Shown here: piece by piece, positions 55,164 to 64,000 of the stretch
How positions within the stretch are numbered: the first letter of the stretch is position 1
Layout of the letters: each line of letters begins with the position of its first letter
Source of the DNA: Takakia lepidozioides
Lineage: Eukaryota; Streptophyta; Takakiopsida; Takakiales; Takakiaceae
DNA: 64,000 nt
Assembly (NCBI GenBank): GCA_030704615.1
Contig: CM060732.1
Span: forward strand, 58,943,053 to 59,007,052
Direction of reading: 5' to 3'
Made by a program: the position numbers and the translations under genes
The notes under the pieces: model-generated
Database searches by the model: none
Seen by the model: the letters and a program-made list of their open reading frames with translations, nothing else
What the model was told of the DNA's origin: nothing

Positions 55164-56890
55164 AAACTACACAATATCCTACTCTGCCTTCAAGAGGTAA
55201 ACTTTGAGTTGTGGGAAAATCAATTTTATTCACACTTAGCATTAATTTCACATTAATTACAGCATTAATTTCACAGAATTAAGGACTACTGAAGTACTTA
55301 ATTATGGGAAGGAAATCCAAATATTTTCAAAACATCGAAATATGTTCACCGCCGTTTTTTTTTTTATCCACTTTTCCATGAACATTTCGATATGAAACGT
55401 TCGTTCGACATGAACGTTCATTCCACAGAGCTTCCATCCACCAGCTTAGGCATCAGCTCTTTCTCGTATGAGCCATGTCCAAGGACACCAAAACCTCCAA
55501 AACCCCTGCAAGCATGAAGACATTGAAGACCACAAAATTGAGAACACAACCACTCTGACCTTATAAGAACTACATATGCCTATGCCTGTGTGCAATACAC
55601 TCATAGACGATTATGTATAAAGTTGGCTATGGTCTCAATTTGCAACATAAGATTTCAAGTAATACTCCATGATCCTTCCACCATGTTTGAACACTGTAAA
55701 TACGGGTGCCTGTTTCCAGATCTTAAACCTTAGGTACTGGAGAAAAAGAGAAACCCAATTGCCAAAAAACAAACTACCTGCACGTTGCTGGAGGAGACCA
55801 CATGCAATTGAATCACAAGAGAGGGCCTGCATTGCGGATCTACATTCCTGTTTGCAGCAAAAGGAGAAAAATAAATTGCCATGATCGTTGCCACCTCTAA
55901 ATGGGGAACAGAACTCTAGACAACATCAAACAAAGGATTTCAGAGCTTTCCACAATAAGAAAGATTCACTAGACTCCAGGCATAGGCCATGATTTGCTCC
56001 AGCAGCCACTGCGATCGCATTACACGGCAAGTCTGATTCTCTCCCCATGAATACAAGTCCACCTGACTCTGCCAAAACAAAACAACCCGCAGGTCTTCAT
56101 CAAAGTATTGATATGTTGTTTAGTTTGTGGACTTAAACAGAGAGAGAAGAGATTTTGCTCAAGGTGTGAGTATGACCCATATGTATGAAGCAAGAGGCAC
56201 ATGGTAGACCTCCCTCCATAAACTCCCAGATAAAGCAAGAGGCAAATTGTCTATACCAGTAACAGTTGCTGTCCAGGAGCTTCCAATCTCCTCAGGAGAA
56301 AAGTAGATATCGCAGTTAAAACCCAGCCTCGAGGGATCCCAGGTGGCTTTGCTTGGCACGCCAAGGCTGGAAGCTGTGTAGAATTGGTTCCATAAGTGTG
56401 ATTATGCATCCTTTCACCACAAGGAGAACACAAAAGTTATAACATGAGATAGACAAAGTCAAAACCAACCTGTAGGAATGTAGATGGTGCCCCTCCGCCA
56501 CCAGTAGCCTTGTATGTATGTGTGGGCTGCCAGTGGGGCAGATTTTGTTGGGTTCAAATCCCTCTCACACAAGACTGTAGGCAGGTTTGTGTGGGGCTGT
56601 TGGGCTGCCCTTCAGTCTGTAGATATCTCCCCAACTTGGCTATAGGAAAAGATGAAGTAGTGCAGTTGCTCATCTCGATAGTGGATCCGTTGACCCACAG
56701 GGGAATGTCCCATCCTTGTTTGCACCCCCGCTTGGCTGGGGGACTAACACCTACAGCAATGACTCGCAATGCAACATAAACAAAACACAGAAAGGGGACA
56801 AACAAAACCACTAAACAAACGCAGACGATTGCTGGCCAAGCAGGACTGAAAACAAATAACTCAAAGCTGTCTGCTCTCACTATCATAGAC
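55164..56890. other. No identifiable gene; partial antisense open frames
   Basis: Antisense open stretches at 56,554-56,860 (with a strong hydrophobic segment, PAIVCVCLVVLFVPFLCFVY) and 56,160-56,430 could be further exons of the locus whose exon lies at 56,891-57,034, but I cannot match them to the CLPTM1 family or link them by splice sites. A poly-T run is at 55,357-55,366. Confidence 0.3.
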
Positions 56891-57034
56891 TTGCGGGTAT
56901 AGCTGCCAGCGCATAAGACTGATGGGACCCAGCTCCAGATCCAAGTGAACCTCATGCAGTGTCTCATTGATGGCGGCCAGCTTGTCTCTCAGCATCCAGA
57001 ACTCATGGAAGTACGCAGTTGGGTAATAGTTTCC
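56891..57034 (-). pseudogene. Isolated CLPTM1-like exon
   Basis: A 144-base exon on the minus strand, bounded by an AG acceptor (GAGCACAG before 57,034) and a GT donor (GTCTAT after 56,891), encodes 48 residues with no stop: it opens NYYPTAYFHEFWMLRDKL and ends PISLMRWQLYPQ. This closely resembles the segment of CLPTM1-family membrane proteins that reads Y-Y-P-x-x-Y-F-N-E-F-W-x-L-R-D-K-L, followed by L-x-P-I-S-x-x-K/R-W-Q-L. The next CLPTM1 segment is not found downstream and none is found upstream. Its position next to a transposase-derived gene suggests capture of a host exon by a transposon. Confidence 0.55.
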
Positions 57035-57429
57035 CTGTGCTCTCACCAAACTTAAGGTCTGCATATCCTTGCATCAAGGAAGCGCCTTCATCAATCTCCT
57101 TCCATCAAAAAGCTGAAAGGCGAAATCAAAAGTTAATGGCAATTTGCCTTCAGAAGGGCATGAGTACAAATCCCCCAAACAGCCCTGTCTTAGCCCACGC
57201 TTGTCCTAACTATCTCTCCTTGAGCACCAAACAATCAAAATGTTGATTTGTGACTTTCAAAATCATTGCATATTCAGTGCAACCCCCTGGGTATTGCAAT
57301 TTCATTTTTTGAATTGAGAATTGAAAGTACTGCAAAGACTTCATCATCGCAGAAAAATGAGACAGACTTACAATATCCAGGAAGGAAGAGGTAGAGATTA
57401 ATACCAACAGTGTGCAAATATCTAAGTCA

Positions 57430-58768
57430 TCATCGCGAGCCACCGTCCTGCCATGCCCACTCAATGGGTTCCCCATGGCGGCGACGTGTAACTTGGGCAT
57501 CATACAACCTTCTCTCAAGAGAATGCCACGATCTGGTGCTCATAATTCCAGAGGCCCTGTATCTCTTGAGGGGGCCACCAGACACGCGGCCAACAGCTTC
57601 CAACATGCACAATTCCACCTCCCTGACGAAGTAGTCTTGCTTTGCAAGTGGCCCTGGTGCGATTGCTTTCCTCATAGTTTCTTCTTCCTCGGGAGAATCA
57701 CTTGTGAACCTTGCTTCAGACACGCTCCTCACCACTGCCACCGAGAGCGACTTAGGGGTGCTAATATTCCTAACCATCACAACATCCCCTATTTCCGGAT
57801 AAGGAGGGCAGCGACCGGGCATGCCTTGTTGGAATAGATGGTCCCGTGGTGAGATATCCTCCATCTCGTATGCAACAAGAATCCCAGTATTCTGCCCTAC
57901 CAAAGGCATTGGAATGAATTTGTGCATTAGAAGATGGGAAGGCCTGATATCATTTCCAGGCCACCTTTGTGGACAGGGTTGTAAGACGACAATACCAGTA
58001 CAGCTGTGCTTAAGCGCTACAGCAGACGATGATGGTGATGTTGCAATGTTGTAGTACTGGCCTTGGAAGAAAACTCGCCTGTCACCATAAAACTCGTGAA
58101 TGAAAAACCGGGTGATCTGGGCCTTCCATGTCCACGAGTGGCCTTCATAAGGCTCGTCAGGCTCAACGATAACAGAGTCACCAACTCGATATTCATTCCC
58201 TTGTGACAACAAAAAGAGAAATCTTGCACTAAGTTCTGAAAGAGTGCTGCATTTCCATCTGTCATGACACCAAGGCTGCTCCAAAATCGTTGCAAGTACA
58301 AACCCATGTCTTCTGAGATGGTTGTTTGAGGGCACTTCTTCTTCCCCACAACGATGCCCTTCCTAATTAAGATTTGCTTACATGAGCAATGTGGCAGCCA
58401 TTGTACCGATTTCCAAACCACCCGAGCAATCTCCTGAGATGGAACCACCACTACACAGTCTTGATGCCATGGTTCGCAGACTGTCAAATCTTTGCTCATC
58501 ACACGACGCACATCCTTAGGAACTTGAAGGTACTTGTGAACCTCTGCTAATGCCCTAATGCCTGGAAGTAAGCCATCGTAATCAAGTTGCACAGCCTTGT
58601 GAACTTTGGTGAACCAAAGTCTCGAAAAATAATCGCTGTAGGTCACCTCGCTGTTAATCTGGTTTGATGAAATGTTCACAACATTTGAGACTTCTCTCTC
58701 AAAGGGGTAGCACCAATAGACATCGTGACACCCATGCCTCATTACATCGTCCAGGATCTCACCACTAC
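57430..58768 (-). pseudogene. Transposase-derived gene body (TNP2/KDZ-like), frameshifted
   Basis: After a TTTTTGTACAG acceptor at about 58,769 the minus strand encodes HDVYWCYPFEREVSNVVN and SNQINSEVTYSDYFSRLW. These resemble the W-x-Y-P/F-E-R segment late in DUF4218-type regions of TNP2-like transposases. A conserved-looking stretch (CVVVVPSQEIARVVW, about 58,420-58,465) also occurs at the right edge of the window. A frame change near 58,200 leads into YRVGDSVIVEPDEPY and GHSWTWKAQITRFFIHEF (58,080-58,190), similar to a BAH-like or small beta-barrel module, and then about 200 residues ending at 57,430. The family naming is tentative; the coding character is clear. Confidence 0.45.
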
Positions 58769-58944
58769 CTGTACAAAAACAAATCAAAACATTCATGAAT
58801 AAGCCAGTAAGCACCGAAGTACCTTCATGCATCACATTGCTTAAAAGAGCACTCAACGACAATGGGTATGTACATCACCTGCTACGTGTTCAAGTGGAGA
58901 GGAATTGGGACCAGCACTCTCTTCCATTCTGATGCGCCATGCTG

Positions 58945-59184
58945 CTAGGAGCTGTCTCGCATTTTGCATTCCCTTGAGTGTCCACCCATACTTTCTACTG
59001 TGACTGAAAAAAAGACTTGCGCACCCAAATGTCTGTACACTGTACTTTTAGGCAACCATTTTGAACCTTGACAAATTGTGCAAAAACATTGCATTAAGCG
59101 TGTGGAACTTGATGAAGCTCCCTCTTGCACATTGCTACCTATTCCTTGCTCCATACCCCTGCACACCTCAAATAAGTACATCAA
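58945..59184 (-). pseudogene. Zinc-finger exon of the transposase-derived gene
   Basis: The minus strand encodes CFCTICQGSKWLPKSTVYRHL (about 59,035-59,095), a C-x-C-x2-C...H pattern like the N-terminal fingers of plant TNP2/KDZ-type transposases. It lies 180 bases upstream of the gene body at 58,768 in the same sense, which fits a first exon. No start codon context or intron ends are certain. Confidence 0.35.
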
Positions 59185-59189
59185 TTTTG

Positions 59190-60490
59190 GAAATATGATT
59201 TACTAGTGCAAATAGGTCAGCAGCCAAACCAGGAATACTAGAGAGAGAGAGATTCATTAAGTCAGGCCCAAAGAAGCATGAGAGAGAGTGTGAGCTTGCA
59301 AAAGTTATAGACACAAAGAGCCTCATTTACTCCTCTGCTACAGTTGAAACTATACCAAGTGACCAAGAATCTCAGGGCTGGTGCCCTTAGTGGAACAAAC
59401 GAAACTTATTGGAGCTTCAACAAACTGTCGGGGGGGGTACCTGCACTTGGTTTGGGTTGCGCACTTCAAATGATGCAGAGGCACTGAATGAAGTCGTAGC
59501 CAAGGGCCCCTTAAAAGAAACTGAATTCTGCACTGTCAAGGCCTGCGAGCCTATTGTCTATGAAATCTCACCAACTTTCACTTGAGGCAAGTTACCAGTA
59601 GCCAGCAATAGGAACAGCTCAGAAAACAATGTGTACCTGCATAGCACCCCAACAGCTCATTGCGAGGTTATGAGAACTTAATACATGAGCTTCCAGTGAT
59701 CAGAACATAATACAAATGTACCAGATTCCCGTCTCCAAAAGCTTTCCTCCATCTCCAAAAGGGTTTCCTCCCTTCTGTCTCCTCTCTGTCTAACAGATAA
59801 GTACATCCCTGCCAATTAGTGTAACAAATCTCTCCAGGACTTCAGCCAATATTTTGTCCATATCGGTCCATTTCTTCAAAACAAGATCTGCCCCTAGCTT
59901 GAGCTGGATGTTAGTGCTTACTCTTGGGTCCAGTTTTACCAAGGTTTTGAGATGGATATTGTACGCAGCGATTCTCAAAACGACTGCAGTGGAGGATCTC
60001 AAAACTCACAAAACTGAATATGTGCATAATGTTTTTCTCAGATATTAAAAAACAAAAACAGGAAGTATGTTACTTACAAAGCAAAATCAGAGTTCGATGT
60101 TGCAGTCTTGCCCCCATCCAGGTTACCAGGCTCAGTCTTGTACTCCCTTTTCCCAACTGCAACCCCCAAAGCAACCCAGCAACCTCAAAATAAGAGGGAA
60201 CAACCTTGAACACACTACTTCAGAAACCGAGTCCTCAAGTGAACAATGAGAACATTAGTGTTTTTTCCAGTGGAGAGGAAAATTCACTGTCATACCTAGA
60301 TAGCCTCACCATAGAATTACTGGAGGTACGTGACCCACCCTATTCATTCCGATCTGTGGCAAACATTCTAGCTGCGAAGCTCTTATGGTGGGTGTAGGTA
60401 TTCCAACCCTCGACCGTCCACACGAAGAAGAAACCAAAACAGCACAAAGTGAAATGCATGTGGCTCACCTCCCATCCTATCTATCATCCA
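59190..60490. other. Intergenic, no gene seen
   Basis: There is a short GA run at 59,240-59,251 and a G tract at 59,430. A 70-codon antisense open frame (60,002-59,790) has no domain I know. The last 100 bases (60,390-60,480) partly repeat the inner loop sequence of the hairpin that follows. Confidence 0.4.
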
Positions 60491-60496
60491 TCTACC

Positions 60497-60986
60497 AGGT
60501 CCGTTTAGGGCAATTGTTTTAATCAGGATTATCCCATATCGTTTGTATTGTTTTTACTTGCTGCTATAAATACTGAAATAGGGCACAAGTTGGTATCTCT
60601 TGCGAGACATAAAAGTAAAACGCTCGGGGGAGGATGGGAGGTGAGCGACCGTGCATGTTGTTTTTTGCTCTTAATTTCTGTTTTGTCCATGTACATTTGG
60701 ATCAATTCCCTGTAAAACCACGATGCCACATTTAGTGAAAGGCGATTACACCACCCCAGCGGTTTAGGTATTCGAACCCTCGTCCGTAGCGGTCCAAATA
60801 CATGGAGAAAAAAAGAAAAACAGAAATTAGGAGCAAAAAAGAACATGCAGGGAAATGCATGTCGCTCGCCTCCCATCCTCCCCCGAGCCACCAACTTGTG
60901 CGCTATTTCAGAATTTATAGCAGCAAGTCAAAACGATGCAAACGATATGGGATAATATTGACCAAAAGAATTGCCCTAAACTGGGT
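60497..60986. mobile_element. MITE-like hairpin with ~200 bp arms
   Basis: The left arm (about 60,497-60,705) and right arm (about 60,793-60,986) are inverse copies with roughly 90% identity by eye. For example, agggcaattgttttaatcag at the left end pairs with the block ending gaattgccctaaactg at the right, and tatcccatatcgtttg pairs with caaacgatatgggata. The loop is about 90 bases. There is no coding capacity. It resembles a foldback MITE and, if transcribed, would give a long hairpin RNA. Confidence 0.7.
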
Positions 60987-60989
60987 ACT

Positions 60990-62990
60990 TGTGGCTTGGT
61001 TGTTCGAATAAGTAATTAAAATGACCGATCAGGATTATTGTGGCGAGTTATGGAAGCCACAAGGGGGCTGTCAAGGCCCTGCATTTCTGAAACACTGGGG
61101 GCTCTGGGGGCTCGGATATACATCGGTGGGAGAAAGAGAGATCAGGTCCGTGCAGGAATGGACAGTGAGGGTCAACAAGGCCCCACAGATCTGCTTGAAC
61201 CATTCATGCAGGGACAACATCATTTTGTATGTTTTTATGTAGGAGATTGGAAGCAACCTCTGACTCCTTATATGTAGGCCCCCATGCTTGACAAAAACTG
61301 TGATGCTTTTGCTTTCTGTATGTTCTTCCCTAGCTTCCATGGGAAATTTGATAAGATTGAAGCATACTTGCAATTTGTGGAGTTGTTCGTCTTTTGAGAA
61401 GGCTGGGTAGTGTGCGAAGGAAGGATGCCTGCATGACCACCATCATAGTCTGGTGCATTGACGCAGGATCCTTACTACGCTTCCCTGCAACAATATGATA
61501 AGGGGAGCAGGCTGACTATTCAATGGAGCATCTCTGGATGTGCTTCCACCATTCACCATCCACTTCTCCTCCTATGTCATCCTACAATGTGAATTTCTGG
61601 CTAGGGTTGCTCACCCTTTACAATTGTAGTCCAAGTACTTCGGCTATAAGAAGTATTGTCCTAAGCTCGAAGAGCTCATGCCCTGTCTAGAAGTGTGATG
61701 TTGATGGATGTGATCATGTGTGCGTGCAGCCTTTCAGAGGACAGGACAGGACAGCTTTGGGAAGGGTGTCACCAAGTAATTGATGAATGCTATGGATTGG
61801 ATTCAGATGTGAACTAGAATGTAGAAAACTAGACTGTTTATAATGAACACTGAATGGGATGCCTTTCATGCTCAATATCATAATGATTCTTGTGTCAATC
61901 TTGAGCTTCAAAATTAATTAGTATGTGATCTGGAAGATAATGCCCATGGTCATTCTTCGAATAGATATGTGCCTCTGTCATGGTGCCATCAGCCACGTGA
62001 TGCTGTTGTTTGTATAACCTGTCCTCAATGCATCTTCATTTCCTCCATTTGCACTATATGGCAATGCACTAATGTCGAGCCACAACTCTGGTGACCATGG
62101 TTCTTTACAAGGTACAGCCTTCCAACATTGTGAGTTCAAAAGTGTGTTTGACAAACGAAAGCTTTAATGTCCAAACCAATTTTTGCAATTTGAGGGTTCA
62201 TCTTGCTTCCAGGGTAAACTGTTGATAATTGCCCGGCCCTTTCAACTTGTGAAAGTTTTGAAAGATGGTTTCTCTATGTAATCAGGGATGAAAGTCTTAC
62301 TTAAAATGACTTCTATCTAGAACTTCCCTCAACAGCAAAACCACTTTCTTCCTCAGCGGCTCTTCGATCAACAATGGGCATCTCGGTATCATGCACAGAG
62401 CGATTGAGAGAGCCGTCGCTATGTCCCTAGATATACTCTTTGGTATTGTGACACAAATCTGTACACAAATACTAGGATCTTAGTGGGCTGCATTGTAGGC
62501 AGCCCTTAATGCCTCGCCATTAGGATCTCTTGGTCATTCCTGGTGGCACTTTTGAAGTTTCGGACTAACAGGGAAGGCGGGGTCCATAGTGGTAGCTAAC
62601 ATGCATGAACAAGTACACAGGCACCAAGGCGGGTGGTTATGATGATATGAGAAATGCATTCAGATTACAAGCAAGACCCAATTTGGCTCATACCTTGCGA
62701 GGCTCTATGATGTCACACCAAACCATTTCTGCTTTCAGTCATGACCTGAAATAAGATTCTTCATACCTGCAGTTTTAAGTAGAATCAGAGAAGATGCTAT
62801 TTTGGGCATAATAGGTAGAAGACTTGGCTCAATTGATGATCTAGAATATTGGATGGCATATTCAAGATGATCTCTGGATATTCTTCTGAATCAACCCAAC
62901 AAATAGTTCAACTTACTATAACTCCTCTATAATTGATCATATTCCAAATTAATTACAGCAGAAGTAGATATATCTTTTCTACAGATCACA
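60990..62990. other. Long noncoding stretch, nothing identified
   Basis: Stops are frequent in all frames. Short open frames around 61,020-61,280 lack domains. I see no repeats or RNA genes that I can support. Confidence 0.4.
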
Positions 62991-63019
62991 CACAATCTCT
63001 ACCACCGAGCTCCTTCTTT

Positions 63020-63390
63020 CCCACCAAGCTGGCTCCTACCTTCATATATGCCACCGAGGCTCCTTCTCTCTCATGATTCTCTCCCACCGAGGGCTCCTTC
63101 CATTATAGCACACTGTGTATATATACGCCATCGAGGCTCCTTCTCTCTCATCCTTCTCTCCCACCGAGGCTACTTCCTTCACATCACACTGTATATATAT
63201 GCCCCTCCTCCCTCTCTCTAGCTCCTTCTCTCTCATGCTTCTCTCCCAACGAGGCTCCTTCCATTACAGCACAGTACACTGTGTATATATACGCCACCGA
63301 GGCTCCTTCTCTCCCATCCTTCTCTCCCACCGAGGCTACTTCATGTGCACTGTATATATATGCCCCTCCTCCCTCTCTCTCCGACATCTC
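63020..63390. repeat. Tandem repeat, ~160 bp unit, just over two copies, with TATA words
   Basis: Units run from about 63,069 to 63,225 and 63,226 to 63,385 and share caccgaggctccttctctc, cactgtgtatatatacgcca and cactgtatatatatgcccc. Each unit holds two tatatata words and several pyrimidine tracts. It lies about 300 bases upstream of the small ORF at 63,686 and could act as promoter sequence. Confidence 0.8.
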
Positions 63391-63685
63391 TCTTAGCGCT
63401 TGCGGCCTCCATCAGTCTCGTCTCCTCTCCCTCTCTCTCATGGCAGTTTTTTTGCACTAAGCTTTGACCCTTAGGGAATTCCTTGAGCAGTAGTTGTTTT
63501 GTGCTGCTATTTTTGGCTCCGCTCTTTGGTTCTTGTTCCTTCTTGTTTCTTGCTTTCCTTTTGTTCCATAGGCTCTTTGAGCTTTCTGCAGAAGTTTCAA
63601 GCTCTATTTGTGGGGCCCCAAGTGTTGAGTGGCACCAGCTAGTTGGTGGAGCTGTGAGGTGGTGAGTAACTGCAGGATCAGGAGG

Positions 63686-63877
63686 ATGAGGAGGATGAGA
63701 GAGACGAAGGGAACCGTGAGTATGGGCCTGGTGGTACTGGTGGTGGGTCTGATGCTGCTAGTCATGGTCAACCATATGCAGGGTGTTGTTCCGTATAGCA
63801 ACGAAGTGACCATTACCATCGTAAACAAGATCGCAGATGGGTTCATGAGCCAGCCCATGGAACCATATTCGCCTTAA
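63686..63877 (+). CDS. Small predicted membrane protein, 63 residues
   Basis: ATG at 63,686 opens a frame of 63 codons ending TAA at 63,877. A basic N-terminus (RRMRETKG) is followed by a single strong hydrophobic segment (MGLVVLVVGLMLLVMV), as in a signal anchor, and a short polar tail. There is no recognisable family, and it lies between the tandem repeat and the second transposase copy. It may be a chance frame; its membrane-anchor character is the only support. Confidence 0.25.
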   Translation: MRRMRETKGTVSMGLVVLVVGLMLLVMVNHMQGVVPYSNEVTITIVNKIADGFMSQPMEPYSP

Positions 63878-63904
63878 CCATTGTCGGATGTCTCAGTTAA
63901 TTGC

Positions 63905-64000
63905 TATTTTGATCTGAGGATTTAACAGTGTGTGAATCATGACATGAAGACTGTGTGGTGGTTGTACCCTCTCAGGAAATTGCTCGAGTGGTTTGGAAGT
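63905..64000 (+). pseudogene. Start of a second copy of the transposase-derived gene
   Basis: Translation of the last ~95 bases gives EDLTVCES, a TGA, then HEDCVVVVPSQEIARVVW, nearly identical to the minus-strand product at about 58,420-58,490. It is therefore an inverted paralogous copy that runs off the window. The TGA replaces the Trp codon of the other copy, so it is probably also a pseudogene. Confidence 0.7.

Noticed and set aside
56535-56580. tRNA-like GGGTTCAAATCCC T-arm
   Set aside because: The motif alone is present; no acceptor stem, D arm or anticodon arm fits around it.
1-64000. CRISPR arrays, bacterial operons, defence islands
   Set aside because: No evenly spaced repeats with unique spacers, no polycistronic layout and clear spliceosomal introns; the window is nuclear plant-type DNA.

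Overview
This is eukaryotic DNA from a land plant and is dominated by transposable elements. The evidence is plant-type pentatricopeptide repeat (PPR) protein remnants with E and DYW motifs, a three-exon membrane-protein gene of a family I associate with land plants, and a mixture of Copia, Ty3, CACTA/TNP2 and non-LTR elements. A seedless plant (fern, lycophyte or bryophyte) seems most likely, but the sequence does not fix the species. I see no bacterial features and no RNA genes.

Layout. 1-2.4 kb: Copia remnants on both strands. 2.4-20.7 kb: two copies (A, then B) of one Ty3-type LTR retrotransposon in head-to-tail array, separated by an LTR region, followed by a chimeric LTR/integrase scrap. 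20.7-22.9 kb: relic of an amino-methyltransferase-like gene. 23.3-26.0 kb (-): broken gag/ORF1-like gene with a zinc knuckle. 26.6-28.3 kb (-): the one host gene that looks intact, a 300-residue membrane protein. 29.1-30.3 kb (-): relic of a Crypton-like tyrosine recombinase. 31.9-32.5 kb (-): unknown C2HC-finger protein. 33.4-36.8 kb (-): scrambled PPR-DYW pseudogene. 37-38.3 kb: tandem duplications. 38.8-44.6 kb: two related LTRs in opposite orientation around CACTA/TNP2 remnants. 44.6-53.8 kb: two copies (C on +, D on -) of another Ty3-type element joined tail to tail, forming an inverted repeat with arms of about 3.6 kb. 56.9-59.2 kb (-): transposase-derived gene with a nearby single exon resembling CLPTM1. 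60.5-61.0 kb: a MITE-like hairpin. 63.9 kb to the edge (+): start of a second copy of the transposase-derived gene.

The most remarkable system is the A/B retrotransposon. Read through private mutations, the element encodes Gag (with zinc knuckles and a Gly/Arg-rich tail), an aspartic protease, a complete C5 cytosine DNA methyltransferase domain of DNMT3-like motif order, reverse transcriptase, RNase H, integrase, and a C-terminal PHD finger. It therefore appears to carry both a DNA-methylation writer and a candidate histone-tail reader. Comparing A with B shows that all frameshifts and stops I could compare are private to one copy except one: a UAG exactly between the methyltransferase and the RT module, followed in both copies by CAA CCA. 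This fits the CAR-YYA readthrough context, so RT-IN-PHD may be made by programmed readthrough of a Gag-PR-methyltransferase frame. Neither copy is intact. B has four other stops, three single-base frame breaks and a Glu-to-Lys change at the integrase catalytic position. A lacks the RT catalytic segment and everything after the start of integrase.

All protein assignments are from reading translations by eye; no database search was possible.
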